This document shows positions 44,755 to 53,606 of a DNA stretch of 64,000 bases, in pieces. Both the position numbers and the translations under genes were made by a program. Origin of the DNA: Pseudomonas sp. S04 (GTDB taxonomy: Bacteria > Pseudomonadota > Gammaproteobacteria > Pseudomonadales > Pseudomonadaceae). The stretch covers positions 5,763,001 to 5,827,000 of the forward strand of contig NZ_CP019427.1 of assembly GCF_009834545.1 (NCBI RefSeq), in the 5' to 3' direction. The notes under the pieces are model-generated. The model did no database searches and had not been told where the DNA came from. It saw only the letters and a program-made list of their open reading frames with translations. Numbering within the stretch: position 1 is the first letter of the stretch; each line of letters starts with the position of its first letter.

Positions 44755-47034
44755 TCAGAGCGGCTTGATCGCCGCCGGATTGGTCATCCGCGCCAAGCCG
44801 AGGTTCTTCAGCGCCAGTTGCAGCGAGCTGTGGATAACTTGCGGGTTGTCGATGGTCATCAGCTCGGCCAGCAGGTCCTTGGCCCAGCTGAGGTTGATCT
44901 GACGCAGCATCCACTTCACTTTCGGCAGGTTGGTGGCGTTCATCGACAGGCTGTCAAAACCCATCGCCATCAACAGCACGGCCGCAGCCGGGTCGCCGGC
45001 CATCTCGCCGCAAATACTCACCGGCTTGCCTTCGGCGTGGGCATCGCGCACCACGGTCTGCAGGGCCTGCAGCACCGCTGGGTGCATGTAGTCGTACAGG
45101 TCCGCTACCCGCGGGTTGTTGCGGTCCACGGCCAGCAGGTACTGGGTCAGGTCGTTGGAGCCGACCGACAGGAAGTCCACCTGCCGCGCCAGTTCCTTGG
45201 TCTGGTAGACCGCCGCCGGAATCTCGATCATCACGCCCACGGGCGGCATCGGCACATCGGTGCCTTCGTCGCGCACTTCGCCCCAGGCACGGTGAATCAG
45301 GTGCAGGGCTTCTTCGAGTTCGTGGGTGCCGGAGATCATCGGCAGGAGAATGCGCAAATTGTTCAGGCCTTCACTGGCCTTGAGCATGGCGCGGGTCTGG
45401 ACCAGGAAGATTTCCGGGTGGTCGAGGGTGACGCGAATCCCGCGCCAGCCGAGGAACGGGTTGTCTTCCTTGATCGGGAAGTACGACAGTGACTTATCGC
45501 CGCCGATGTCCAGGCTGCGCATCGTCACCGGTTGCGGGTGGAAGGCGGCGAGTTGCTCGCGATAGATCGCCAGCTGCTCCTTTTCGCTAGGGAACCGTTG
45601 ATTGATCATGAACGGCACTTCAGTGCGATACAGGCCCACCCCTTCGGCGCCGCGCTTCTGCGCCCGTGCCACGTCCGCCAGCAGGCCGGTGTTGACCCAC
45701 AGCGGCATGCGGTGGCCGTCGAGGGTCACGCAGGGCAGGTCGCGCAGGGAGTCGAGCCCCAGCGCCAGTTGCTTCTCTTCTTCGACCACCTCGGCGAATT
45801 GCTTGCGCAACACGTCGCTGGGGTTGGTGTAGACCTCGCCCCGATTGCCGTCGACGATCAATTCGATGCCATCGACCTTGGCATACGGCAGGTCGACCAG
45901 GCCCATCACCGTCGGGATGCCCATGGCTCGCGCCAGGATCGCGACGTGGGAGTTGCCGGAACCCAGGACCGAGACCAGGCCGACCAGCGTGCCTTCCGGC
46001 ACCTCGCCGAGCATTGCCGGCGTCAGTTCTTCGCTGACCAGAATGGTCTTTTCCGGGTAGACCAGGTTTTGCTGGCGCTCTTCCTGCAGGTAAGCCAGCA
46101 GGCGGCGGCCGAGATCCTTGACGTCCGAGGCCCGCTCACGCAGGTAGGCGTCGTCCATCAGTTCAAAACGGTTGACGTGATCGGTGACCACCTGGCGCAA
46201 CGCGCCCTGGGCCCATTGGCCGGTCTTGATCACGGTGGTGACTTCGCTGCCCAGCGCAGCATCGTCGAGCATCATCAGGTAGACGTCGAACAGTGCGCGC
46301 TCTTCCGGGCGCAACTGGGTCGCCAGCTTGGCCGACAAGGCCCGCATGTCGGCGCGCACACCTTCGATGGCGGTCTTGAACAGGCCCAGCTCGGCGTCGA
46401 TGTCGGTGATGGTCTTGTCCGGCACCACATCGAGGTCCGCCGGTGGCAGCATGACCACCGCGGTACCGACTGCAGCGCCTGGCGAACCCGGGACGCCGAC
46501 GAACTTGGCTTCCTGGATGCCCTTGCCCTGGCGCCCCAGACCGCGGATCGAACCGGTGGCCTCGGCGTGGGCAATTACGCCGGCGAGCTGGGCGCTCATG
46601 GTCACGAGGAAGGCTTCTTCACCCTCATCGAACTGCCGCCGCTCTTTTTGCTGGATGACCAGGACGCCGACAACGCGGCGGTGGTGAATGATCGGCGCGC
46701 CGAGGAACGAGGCATAACGCTCTTCACCGGTCTCGGCGAAGTAGCGATAGCGCGGGTGGTCGGCGGCGTTTTCCAGGTTCAACGGTTCTTCACGCGTGCC
46801 CACCAGGCCCACCAGGCCTTCGTTGGGCGCCATGCTGACCTTGCCGATCGAGCGCTTGTTCAAGCCCTCGGTGGCCATCAGCACAAAACGGTTGGTTTCG
46901 GGGTCGAGCAGGTAGACCGAGCAGACCTGGCTGCCCATGGCCTCTTTGACGCGCAATACAATAATGCCCAACGCCGCCTTGAGATCCTTGGCGGAGTTAA
47001 CTTCCTGGACGATCTTGCGCAGCGTATTGAGCAT
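44755..47034 (-). CDS. ptsP: Phosphoenolpyruvate-protein phosphotransferase PtsP (enzyme I Ntr)
   Basis: The 759-residue enzyme starts the nitrogen-related phosphotransferase chain (PtsP to NPr to PtsN). Domains: N-terminal GAF (about 17-155), PEP-utiliser N-domain (about 180-300), swivelling phospho-His domain with His363 in GNSHVAILARAMG, and a C-terminal PEP-binding barrel (about 430-720; YRTEVPFM, GDKSLSYFP, SICGEMAGDP). Full length. The rppH gene lies 22 bp upstream on the same strand, the usual rppH-ptsP operon. Confidence 0.96.
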   Translation of the reverse strand: MLNTLRKIVQEVNSAKDLKAALGIIVLRVKEAMGSQVCSVYLLDPETNRFVLMATEGLNKRSIGKVSMAPNEGLVGLVGTREEPLNLENAADHPRYRYFAETGEERYASFLGAPIIHHRRVVGVLVIQQKERRQFDEGEEAFLVTMSAQLAGVIAHAEATGSIRGLGRQGKGIQEAKFVGVPGSPGAAVGTAVVMLPPADLDVVPDKTITDIDAELGLFKTAIEGVRADMRALSAKLATQLRPEERALFDVYLMMLDDAALGSEVTTVIKTGQWAQGALRQVVTDHVNRFELMDDAYLRERASDVKDLGRRLLAYLQEERQQNLVYPEKTILVSEELTPAMLGEVPEGTLVGLVSVLGSGNSHVAILARAMGIPTVMGLVDLPYAKVDGIELIVDGNRGEVYTNPSDVLRKQFAEVVEEEKQLALGLDSLRDLPCVTLDGHRMPLWVNTGLLADVARAQKRGAEGVGLYRTEVPFMINQRFPSEKEQLAIYREQLAAFHPQPVTMRSLDIGGDKSLSYFPIKEDNPFLGWRGIRVTLDHPEIFLVQTRAMLKASEGLNNLRILLPMISGTHELEEALHLIHRAWGEVRDEGTDVPMPPVGVMIEIPAAVYQTKELARQVDFLSVGSNDLTQYLLAVDRNNPRVADLYDYMHPAVLQALQTVVRDAHAEGKPVSICGEMAGDPAAAVLLMAMGFDSLSMNATNLPKVKWMLRQINLSWAKDLLAELMTIDNPQVIHSSLQLALKNLGLARMTNPAAIKPL

Positions 47035-47056
47035 GGCTCGGGGTCGAACTCCGTCG

Positions 47057-47536
47057 TCAGTCGCGCGTTAGAAGGCGCGGGGCAAGCTCTTTGAGAGCGC
47101 GGCGATAAACCTCGCGCTTGAATGTCACCACCTGGCCCAACGGATACCAATAACTGACCCAACGCCAGCCATCGAATTCCGGTTTACCGGTCAAATCCAT
47201 CCGCACCCGCTGCTCGTTGGAGACCAGGCGCAGGAGAAACCATTTCTGTTTCTGGCCGATGCACAGCGGTTGGCTGTGGGTACGGACCAGACGTTGCGGC
47301 AAACGATAGCGCAACCAGCCGCGCGTGCAGGCGAGAATTTCAACATCTTCGCGCTCCAGGCCGACTTCTTCGTTCAGCTCGCGATACAAGGCGTCTTCCG
47401 GCGTCTCCTGAGGGTTGATTCCACCTTGAGGAAACTGCCAGGCATCTTGATTGATACGGCGAGCCCATAGCACCTGGCCGGCATCATTCGTCAGAATGAT
47501 CCCCACATTGGGGCGGAAACCATCGGGGTCGATCAC
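47057..47536 (-). CDS. rppH: RNA pyrophosphohydrolase RppH
   Basis: The 159-residue Nudix hydrolase removes pyrophosphate from 5' ends of mRNA to trigger decay. The Nudix box [23 protein letters not shown] (read in parts; REL and EEVG) is complete, and the start [14 protein letters not shown] is the RppH hallmark. I chose the GTG at 47536 (GAGG eight bases upstream), which gives the standard length; an upstream ATG would add 20 unconserved residues. Confidence 0.95.
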   Translation of the reverse strand: MIDPDGFRPNVGIILTNDAGQVLWARRINQDAWQFPQGGINPQETPEDALYRELNEEVGLEREDVEILACTRGWLRYRLPQRLVRTHSQPLCIGQKQKWFLLRLVSNEQRVRMDLTGKPEFDGWRWVSYWYPLGQVVTFKREVYRRALKELAPRLLTRD

Positions 47537-47679
47537 GGCAACAACCTCGCAAACGCATGTCGCCGCATTGTTCCACAAAGGTTGTGAAGGCGGCAACGAA
47601 GCTTCCTACCTTATGTGCACTCTTGTGAAAAGACCGTATTCTTAACCCCTTTTTACTGACTTATCAGCGGGTAACTGCA

Positions 47680-48336
47680 ATGCGCCTGGCTTTATTCGAT
47701 CTGGACAACACACTTTTGGGCGGTGACAGCGATCACGCATGGGGCGATTACCTGTGTGAACGGGAGATCCTCGACCCCATCGCGTACAAAGCGCGCAACG
47801 ACGAGTTCTACCAGGATTACCTGGCCGGCAAGCTGGACAATGCCGCGTACTTGAACTTCTGCCTGGAAATCCTCGGCCGCACCGAGATGGCCCAGCTCGA
47901 TGAATGGCACCGCGACTTCATGCGCGACTGCATCGAACCGCTCATGCTGCCCAAGGCGGTGGAGCTGCTGGCCAAGCACCGCGCCGCCGGCGACAAGTTG
48001 GTGATCATCACCGCCACCAACCGTTTCGTCACCGCACCGATTGCCGAGCACCTGGGGGTGGAAACCCTGATCGCCACCGAATGCGAAATGCACGAGGGTC
48101 GCTACACCGGGCGCAGCACCGATGTACCGTGCTTTCGCGAAGGCAAGGTGACGCGCTTGAATCGTTGGCTGGAGGAGACTGGGTTGTCGCTGGAAGACAG
48201 TTATTTCTATAGCGACTCGATGAATGATCTGCCGCTGCTGGAGCAAGTGACCAACCCGGTGGCGGTTGATCCGGACCCGAATCTGCGGGCCGAAGCCGAG
48301 AAGCGTGGTTGGCCGGTGATTTCGTTGCGCGGCTGA
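47680..48336 (+). CDS. HAD-IB family phosphatase (phosphoserine-phosphatase-like)
   Basis: The 218-residue HAD hydrolase has motif [13 protein letters not shown] (7-18), motif II in IITATNRF, the Lys of EGKVTRL and motif [13 protein letters not shown]. It belongs to the HAD-IB group related to SerB (TIGR01490 type). The physiological substrate is unknown. It is divergent from rppH, which is its common position in Pseudomonas. Its 3' end ([11 protein letters not shown] and stop) forms the first copy of a 115-bp tandem array, so the last ten or so codons lie within repeat DNA. Confidence 0.88.
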   Translation: MRLALFDLDNTLLGGDSDHAWGDYLCEREILDPIAYKARNDEFYQDYLAGKLDNAAYLNFCLEILGRTEMAQLDEWHRDFMRDCIEPLMLPKAVELLAKHRAAGDKLVIITATNRFVTAPIAEHLGVETLIATECEMHEGRYTGRSTDVPCFREGKVTRLNRWLEETGLSLEDSYFYSDSMNDLPLLEQVTNPVAVDPDPNLRAEAEKRGWPVISLRG

Positions 48337-48893
48337 GAATGCCATCGCGGGCAAGCCCGCTCCCACAGAGGGCTTGGGTGTGCATGCAATCTATGCCACC
48401 CGGCAAAACCTGTGGGAGCGTGGTTGGCCGGTGATTTCGTTGCGCGGCTGAGAATGCCATCGCTGGCAAGCCCGCTCCCACAGGGGGCTTGGGTGTGCAT
48501 GCAATCTATGCCACCCGGCAAAACCTGTGGGAGCGGGGTTGGCCGGTAATTTCGCTGCGCGACTGAGAATGCCATCGCGGGCAAGCCCGCTCCCACAGGG
48601 GGCTTGGGTGTGCATGCAATCTATGCCACCCGACAAAACCTGTGGGAGCGGGCTTGGCCGGTAATTTCGCTGCGCGACTGAGAATGCCATCGCGGGCAAG
48701 CCCGCTCCCACAGGGGGCTTGGGTGTGCATGCAATCTATGCCACCCGACAAAACCTGTGGGAGCGGGCTTGGCCGGTGATTTCGTTGCGCGGCTGAGAAT
48801 GCCATCGCGGGCAAGCCCGCTCCCACAGAGGGCTTGGGTGTGCATGCAATCTATGCCACTCGGCAAAACCTGTGGGAGCGGGCTTGCCCGCGA
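48304..48893. repeat. 115-bp tandem array: gene 3' end plus REPIN, five periods
   Basis: From 48304 the sequence repeats with an exact 115-bp period (matching points at 48304, 48419, 48534, 48649, 48764 and 48879). Each unit contains a copy of the HAD gene's last about 35 bases (GGTTGGCCGGTGATTTCG onward, with the stop), then ATGCCATCGCGGGCAAGCCCGCTCCCACAG, a spacer with TGTGCATGCAATCTATGCCAC, and CTGTGGGAGCG. The sixth point continues as a normal REP end (GGCTTGCCCGCGAT), closing the array. Units differ by a few substitutions. The array fills the 582-bp gap before the DUF2269 gene; no other gene is present there. Confidence 0.97.
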
Positions 48894-48918
48894 TTAGGAT
48901 CACCTCGGTACCAAGCGG

Positions 48919-49344
48919 TTAAACCGGCTTGGCGCCCATCAGCCCGGCAATCGCGATCAAGCTGACCAAGCTGACCAACGCCAGGGCAAAGGTGAATCTG
49001 CCGCTACCAACCGGCGCCGTGCGCTGGCGATTGAGCCGCGCCAGCAACCAGAAACCACTCAGCGCCGCCACGGTGTAGAGCACACTGGAGGCCAGCAACC
49101 AGGTTTGCCCCAGCGGCCAACCAATCAGGTGCACCATCCACCAGCCGGTGAACGGCATGCTCAGCAGCGCCAGGCCCATCAGCAGCCAGACGAACAGCCG
49201 TGGCCGTTGCAAGGTGCGCACCGGCGCCGTGGCATCACCATTGCGCTGGGTCCGCCAGACCCAGACCGCCAGGCCCAGAGCACCGGCCAGCAGCAACACG
49301 GTTGCCACCATATGAGCCATTTTCAGCGCGGTTAAAGTTTCCAT
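48919..49344 (-). CDS. DUF2269-type small integral membrane protein
   Basis: The 141-residue protein has four predicted membrane helices (about residues 8-28, 50-70, 80-100 and 118-137) and a short basic loop (WRTQRNG). It resembles DUF2269 family proteins; no catalytic motif is seen and the function is unknown. It ends next to the REP array and is the gene downstream of ilvA on the minus strand. Confidence 0.75.
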   Translation of the reverse strand: METLTALKMAHMVATVLLLAGALGLAVWVWRTQRNGDATAPVRTLQRPRLFVWLLMGLALLSMPFTGWWMVHLIGWPLGQTWLLASSVLYTVAALSGFWLLARLNRQRTAPVGSGRFTFALALVSLVSLIAIAGLMGAKPV

Positions 49345-49383
49345 ACGTCAATTCCCTCAGGTCCTGTGCATCAGCGTAGCCGT

Positions 49384-50898
49384 TCAGCCCAGAAACAGCT
49401 GGTAGGCCGGATTGTCGCTTTCATCCCAATACGGGTAGCCGATTTCCGCCAACGCCGCCGGCACCAGGTGGCGCTCGTCGTGCGGCACCTGCAGGCCCGC
49501 GACCACTCGGCCGTCGGCTGCGCCGTGGTTACGGTAGTGAAACATCGAGATGTTCCAGCGCCCACCGAGCTTGTTGAGGAAGTTGAACAGCGCGCCCGGG
49601 CGTTCCGGAAATTCGAAACGCAGGATCACTTCATCGACCACGTGGGCCGCACGACCGCCGACCATGTGGCGAATGTGCAACTTGGCCAGTTCGTTGTCGG
49701 TCAGGTCGAGCACCGGGAAACCCTGCTCGCTCAGGCTGGCGATCAGCGCACTGCGCGGATCGTTCTCCGGATGGGTCTGCACGCCGACAAAGATGTGCGC
49801 CTCACTGCCGGTGTTGTAGCGGTAGTTGAATTCGGTGATCTGGCGCTTGCCGATGGCTTCGCAGAACGCCTTGAAGCTGCCCGGCTGCTCCGGAATGGTC
49901 ACCGCGATAATGGCTTCGCGGCCCTCGCCCAGTTCGGCGCGCTCGGCCACATGGCGCAGGCGATCGAAATTGACGTTGGCGCCGGAGTCGATGGCCACCA
50001 GGGTCTGCCCGGTGACGCCGCGCAATTCGACGTACTTCTTGATCCCGGCTACGCCCAGGGCGCCGGCCGGCTCGGTGATCGAGCGGGTGTCGTCGTAGAT
50101 GTCCTTGATCGCCGCGCAGATTTCATCGGTGCTGACGGTGATCACTTCATCGACATAGTCTTTGCAGATATCGAAGGTGTGCTGGCCGATCTGCGCCACG
50201 GCAACACCGTCGGCAAAGATCCCCACGGTCGGCAGCACCACCCGCTCGCCGGCGGCCATGGCCGCTTGCAGGCAATTAGAGTCATCCGGCTCGACGCCGA
50301 TGATCTTGATGTCCGGGCGCAGGTATTTGACGTAGGCCGCGATCCCGGCGATCAGGCCGCCACCGCCCACCGGCACGAAGATCGCGTCCAGCGGACCCGG
50401 ATGCTGGCGCAGGATTTCCATGGCCACCGTGCCCTGCCCGGCAATGGTGTGCGGATCATCGTAGGGGTGAATGTAGACGTAGCCTTTTTCGTCGACCAGC
50501 TTCAGCGAATAGGCCAGGGCCTCTGGGAACGAATCCCCGTGCAGCACTACTTTGCCGCCGCGCGAACGCACGCCTTCGACCTTGATCTCCGGGGTGGTCT
50601 TGGGCATCACGATGGTCGCCTTGACCCCCAGCACCTTGGCCGCCAGGGCCAGGCCTTGCGCGTGGTTGCCCGCCGAGGCGGTGACCACGCCGCGCGCACG
50701 CTCTTCGTCGGTCAACTGGGTCAGCTTGTTGTAAGCGCCGCGAATCTTGAACGAGAACACTGGCTGCAAGTCTTCGCGCTTGAGCCAGATCTTGTTGCCC
50801 AGCCGCTCGGAGAGCTGGCGGGCAGTCTGCAAAGGGGTTTCTACGGCAACGTCATAAACGCGCGAGGTGAGGATCTTTTTGACGTACTGTTCAAGCAT
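49384..50898 (-). CDS. ilvA: Threonine ammonia-lyase, biosynthetic (threonine deaminase)
   Basis: The 504-residue PLP enzyme converts threonine to 2-oxobutanoate, the first step to isoleucine. The PLP lysine is Lys51 in FSFKIRGAYNKL, the phosphate loop is SAGNHAQG, and GGGGLIAG is present. Two ACT-like regulatory domains make up the C-terminus (about 325-500; PGSFKAFCEAIGKR and RPGALFNFLNKLG), so isoleucine/valine control is expected. Divergent from rpiA, as usual in Pseudomonas. Confidence 0.97.
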   Translation of the reverse strand: MLEQYVKKILTSRVYDVAVETPLQTARQLSERLGNKIWLKREDLQPVFSFKIRGAYNKLTQLTDEERARGVVTASAGNHAQGLALAAKVLGVKATIVMPKTTPEIKVEGVRSRGGKVVLHGDSFPEALAYSLKLVDEKGYVYIHPYDDPHTIAGQGTVAMEILRQHPGPLDAIFVPVGGGGLIAGIAAYVKYLRPDIKIIGVEPDDSNCLQAAMAAGERVVLPTVGIFADGVAVAQIGQHTFDICKDYVDEVITVSTDEICAAIKDIYDDTRSITEPAGALGVAGIKKYVELRGVTGQTLVAIDSGANVNFDRLRHVAERAELGEGREAIIAVTIPEQPGSFKAFCEAIGKRQITEFNYRYNTGSEAHIFVGVQTHPENDPRSALIASLSEQGFPVLDLTDNELAKLHIRHMVGGRAAHVVDEVILRFEFPERPGALFNFLNKLGGRWNISMFHYRNHGAADGRVVAGLQVPHDERHLVPAALAEIGYPYWDESDNPAYQLFLG

Positions 50899-51043
50899 CG
50901 GAAAGCATCACTGAGCGGGTTGGGCAGGACCACGGAGTCTAACCCGGCTTTTGCCCGGGCGACCACACGAATGCAGAGGTTTTAGCCGGCCATGGCGCTA
51001 TAATGCCGGCCTTCTGTCCCCCTCATGGCACCTCGGAGCCCGC

Positions 51044-51715
51044 ATGACCCAGGATCAACTCAAACAGGCAGTGGCGCAGGCCGCCGTCGATTTCATCCTT
51101 CCCAAACTCGACGACAAGAGCATCGTCGGGGTCGGCACCGGCTCCACCGCCAACTGCTTCATCGACGCCCTGGCCCAGCACAAGGGCGCCTTCGACGGCG
51201 CGGTCGCCAGCTCCGAAGCCACCGCCGCGCGCCTCAAGGGCCACGGGATCCCGGTGTATGAGCTCAATACGGTCAGCGACCTGGAGTTCTACGTCGACGG
51301 TGCCGATGAAAGTGACGAGCACCTGAACCTGATCAAGGGCGGCGGCGCTGCCCTGACCCGCGAGAAGATCGTTGCGGCCGTGGCCAAGACCTTCATCTGC
51401 ATCGCCGACGCGAGCAAGCTGGTGCCGGTGCTGGGCAATTTCCCACTGCCGGTCGAAGTGATCCCAATGGCCCGCAGCCACGTGGCTCGCGAGCTGGTGA
51501 AACTGGGCGGCGACCCGGTGTACCGTGAAGGCGTGTTGACCGACAACGGCAACATCATCCTCGACGTCTTCAACATGCAGATCACCAACCCGGTGGAGCT
51601 GGAGCAGCAGATCAACGCCATCGTCGGCGTGGTCACCAACGGCCTGTTCGCCGCCCGTCCGGCGGACTTGTTGCTGCTGGGCACCAGCGAAGGCGTGAAG
51701 ACCCTCAAGGCCTGA
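51044..51715 (+). CDS. rpiA: Ribose-5-phosphate isomerase A
   Basis: The 223-residue isomerase interconverts ribose-5-phosphate and ribulose-5-phosphate. Motifs: [15 protein letters not shown] (phosphate loop, about 26-40), YVDGADESD, and [14 protein letters not shown] with catalytic Glu/Lys. GGAG lies before the ATG; the frame open further upstream is not conserved. Confidence 0.97.
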   Translation: MTQDQLKQAVAQAAVDFILPKLDDKSIVGVGTGSTANCFIDALAQHKGAFDGAVASSEATAARLKGHGIPVYELNTVSDLEFYVDGADESDEHLNLIKGGGAALTREKIVAAVAKTFICIADASKLVPVLGNFPLPVEVIPMARSHVARELVKLGGDPVYREGVLTDNGNIILDVFNMQITNPVELEQQINAIVGVVTNGLFAARPADLLLLGTSEGVKTLKA

Positions 51716-51728
51716 GGCAGGCGCCACC

Positions 51729-51804
51729 CTGCTCGCGATAGCGGTATGTCAGGCACCATGGATGTTGGCGGTGCCGGCCTCATCGCGAGCAGGCTTGCTC
51801 CTAC
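51729..51804. repeat. REPIN (GTAGGAG family, left end truncated) overlapping a stop codon
   Basis: CCTGCTCGCGATAGCGG (left, lacking GTAGGAGCGAG) and CATCGCGAGCAGGCTTGCTCCTACG (right) are inverted. The last bases of the right REP (CTA at 51801-51803) are the stop codon of the minus-strand SdiA-regulated-type gene, so the element and the gene end overlap. Confidence 0.85.
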
Positions 51805-52715
51805 GTATTGGGTTTCTTGAAGACGTAGAACAGGTTCGGCTCGCTCACCAGGTACAAGGCCCCGTCGTCATCCATGGCGATCCCCTCCGCTTGCGGCACG
51901 GTCTTTTGCAGGCCCTGACGCCCCTTGTTCAACGACATGGTGCTTAACGGCCGCCCGTCGATATCCAGCTCCAACACCAGGAACGACTCGTCCGACAGCG
52001 CCAGTAAATGGCCGCTGCGCTCATCGTATTGCAGGCTCGAGAGATCGCGCACAAACAGCCCGGCATCACGCTTGGGATTGTTGATCACGTGCACGGCGTA
52101 GGATTTCTCCGGGTTGTAATGGGGGAAACCCTGCACTTCATAGATCAGCATCGGGTCGCGTTCCTTGGCGACAAACAAGCGCTTGCCCTTGGAGTCGTAG
52201 GCCAGGCCTTCGAACCCCTTGTTGCGGGTCATGTGCACGCCCAGGGTCATCTGCTCGGCATCTGCGGCGTCGAGGAAGGTGGTGTCGTCTTCGAGATGAA
52301 TCTTGATCAGCCGTTGCTGGCGCTCATCACTGATCACGTAGGTGTCGGCACTGATGAACTCCACGGCTTCCGGGTCGCCAAAGCCGATCAGCGCGACCCG
52401 GCGCAGGATGCGCCCGTCGAGGGACATCTCGACCAGTTCGGAATTCTTGTTGGTGACGGTGAACAGGCTTTTACGCACCGGATCAAAGGTCAAGGCCGAG
52501 ACGTCATCGTCCAGGCCTTCGATCGGCTTCGCCTCGATCACTACTCGATAGTCGTTGAGCGCCATCGAATGCTCACCGGCCGGGTGCAACCAGGCTTGCA
52601 GGTTGAACCAGCTGCGCTCGTAAAGGCGGTAGTACTGGCCCAGCATGGCCAACGCCAGCAAGGCGGCGATCAACACGAGCAGGGCAAGGGGCTTGGGGCG
52701 GGCAAGTCGGCGCAT
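51801..52715 (-). CDS. SdiA-regulated (YjiK-like) domain protein
   Basis: The 304-residue protein has an N-terminal membrane anchor (about residues 10-28) followed by an extracytoplasmic beta-propeller-like domain of the SdiA-regulated family: IEGLDDDVSALTFDPVRKSLFTVTNKN, FGDPEAVEFI, NKGFEGLAYD and QAEGIAMDDDGALYLVSEPN are successive blades. Function unknown; such propellers bind ligands or metals. Its stop codon is supplied by the end of a REP element, so the last residues (PNT) may have been altered by the insertion. Confidence 0.83.
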   Translation of the reverse strand: MRRLARPKPLALLVLIAALLALAMLGQYYRLYERSWFNLQAWLHPAGEHSMALNDYRVVIEAKPIEGLDDDVSALTFDPVRKSLFTVTNKNSELVEMSLDGRILRRVALIGFGDPEAVEFISADTYVISDERQQRLIKIHLEDDTTFLDAADAEQMTLGVHMTRNKGFEGLAYDSKGKRLFVAKERDPMLIYEVQGFPHYNPEKSYAVHVINNPKRDAGLFVRDLSSLQYDERSGHLLALSDESFLVLELDIDGRPLSTMSLNKGRQGLQKTVPQAEGIAMDDDGALYLVSEPNLFYVFKKPNT

Positions 52716-52792
52716 GGGGCGAGCTCAAAAAGCAATCGGGCGGATGAAATATCACGCGTTGATGAATTCAAGCTTAATGGCATAGGAAGACC

Positions 52793-52883
52793 CTGTGGGA
52801 GCGGGCTTGCCCGCGATGGCGTAGGCACATTCAGCATCAATGTGTCAGATACACCGCTATCGCGGGCAAGCCCGCTCCCACAG
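52793..52883. repeat. REPIN (GTGGGAG family) between SdiA-regulated gene and FAH-family gene
   Basis: CTGTGGGAGCGGGCTTGCCCGCGATGG and CGCGGGCAAGCCCGCTCCCACAG are inverted. Both flanking genes are on the minus strand, so the element lies between the 3' end of the FAH-family gene and the start of the SdiA-regulated gene. Confidence 0.93.
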
Positions 52884-52900
52884 GTTCAGTGCTGTGCCGA

Positions 52901-53566
52901 TCAGCGCACGCTGCTGGCGAAGCTGCCGGCACCCGGCAGTTCCAGGACCAGTTCATCCCCGACATTCAGCGGGCCGACGCCCACCGGCGTACCGGTGAGG
53001 ATCACGTCGCCGGCCTGCAGCGAGAAGCAGCCGGCCATGTGCTGGATCATCGGCACGATCGGGTTGAGCATGGCACTGCTGTTACCGTCCTGGCGGACTT
53101 CGCCATTGATGGTCAGGCGAATGCCGATATCAGTCAGGTCGGCAAAGGTGCTGCTGACCACGAACGGCGCCAGCACACAGGCACCGTCGAACGACTTGGC
53201 GATTTCCCACGGCAGCCCCTTGGCCTTGAGCTCGGCCTGCTTGTCGCGCAGGGTCAGGTCCAGGGCCGGGGCGAACCCGGAGATCGCATCCAGCACTTCT
53301 TCACGGCTTGGCTTGGTCGACAAGGGTTTGCCGATCAACACCGCGATTTCCGCCTCGTAATGCACCGAGCCGCGCTCGGTCGGAATCGCAAAACCACCTT
53401 CCAGCGGCACCACGCAACTGCCCGGCTTGATGAACAACAACGGCTCGGTCGGTACCGGGTTATCCAGTTCCTTGGCGTGTTCGGCGTAGTTGCGCCCGAT
53501 GCACACCACTTTCCCCAGTGGGAAATGAATACGGGTACCGTCGACATACTGGTGCTGATAGCTCAT
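52901..53566 (-). CDS. Fumarylacetoacetate hydrolase family protein
   Basis: The 221-residue protein has the FAH fold: VVCIGRNYAEHAKELDN near the start, metal ligands in HYEAEIAVLIG (two Glu), ILNPIVPMI-like strand, and GDVILTGTPVGVGPL near the end. It resembles YcgM/FAHD1, acylpyruvate hydrolases or oxaloacetate decarboxylases. A strong AGGAGG precedes the ATG. It begins 40 bp after the D-2-hydroxyglutarate dehydrogenase stop on the same strand and is probably in its operon, possibly handling dicarboxylic keto acids. Confidence 0.88.
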   Translation of the reverse strand: MSYQHQYVDGTRIHFPLGKVVCIGRNYAEHAKELDNPVPTEPLLFIKPGSCVVPLEGGFAIPTERGSVHYEAEIAVLIGKPLSTKPSREEVLDAISGFAPALDLTLRDKQAELKAKGLPWEIAKSFDGACVLAPFVVSSTFADLTDIGIRLTINGEVRQDGNSSAMLNPIVPMIQHMAGCFSLQAGDVILTGTPVGVGPLNVGDELVLELPGAGSFASSVR

Positions 53567-53606
53567 TACCGCCTCCTGCCTTAGGGATTCTTCAGGTACC
53601 GCACCT

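Noticed and set aside
45532..47094. 520-codon plus-strand frame opposite ptsP
   Set aside because: Antisense of the well-conserved ptsP reading frame.
48029..48866. Series of minus-strand frames of about 106 residues each starting [11 protein letters not shown]
   Set aside because: They are translations of the 115-bp REP-containing tandem array; the shared start is simply the REP sequence read in reverse. No ribosome sites and no conserved protein features.
48304..48893. CRISPR array
   Set aside because: The period is constant at 115 bp, the whole unit repeats including the spacer, and the units contain REP sequence and a gene end. No cas genes are present.
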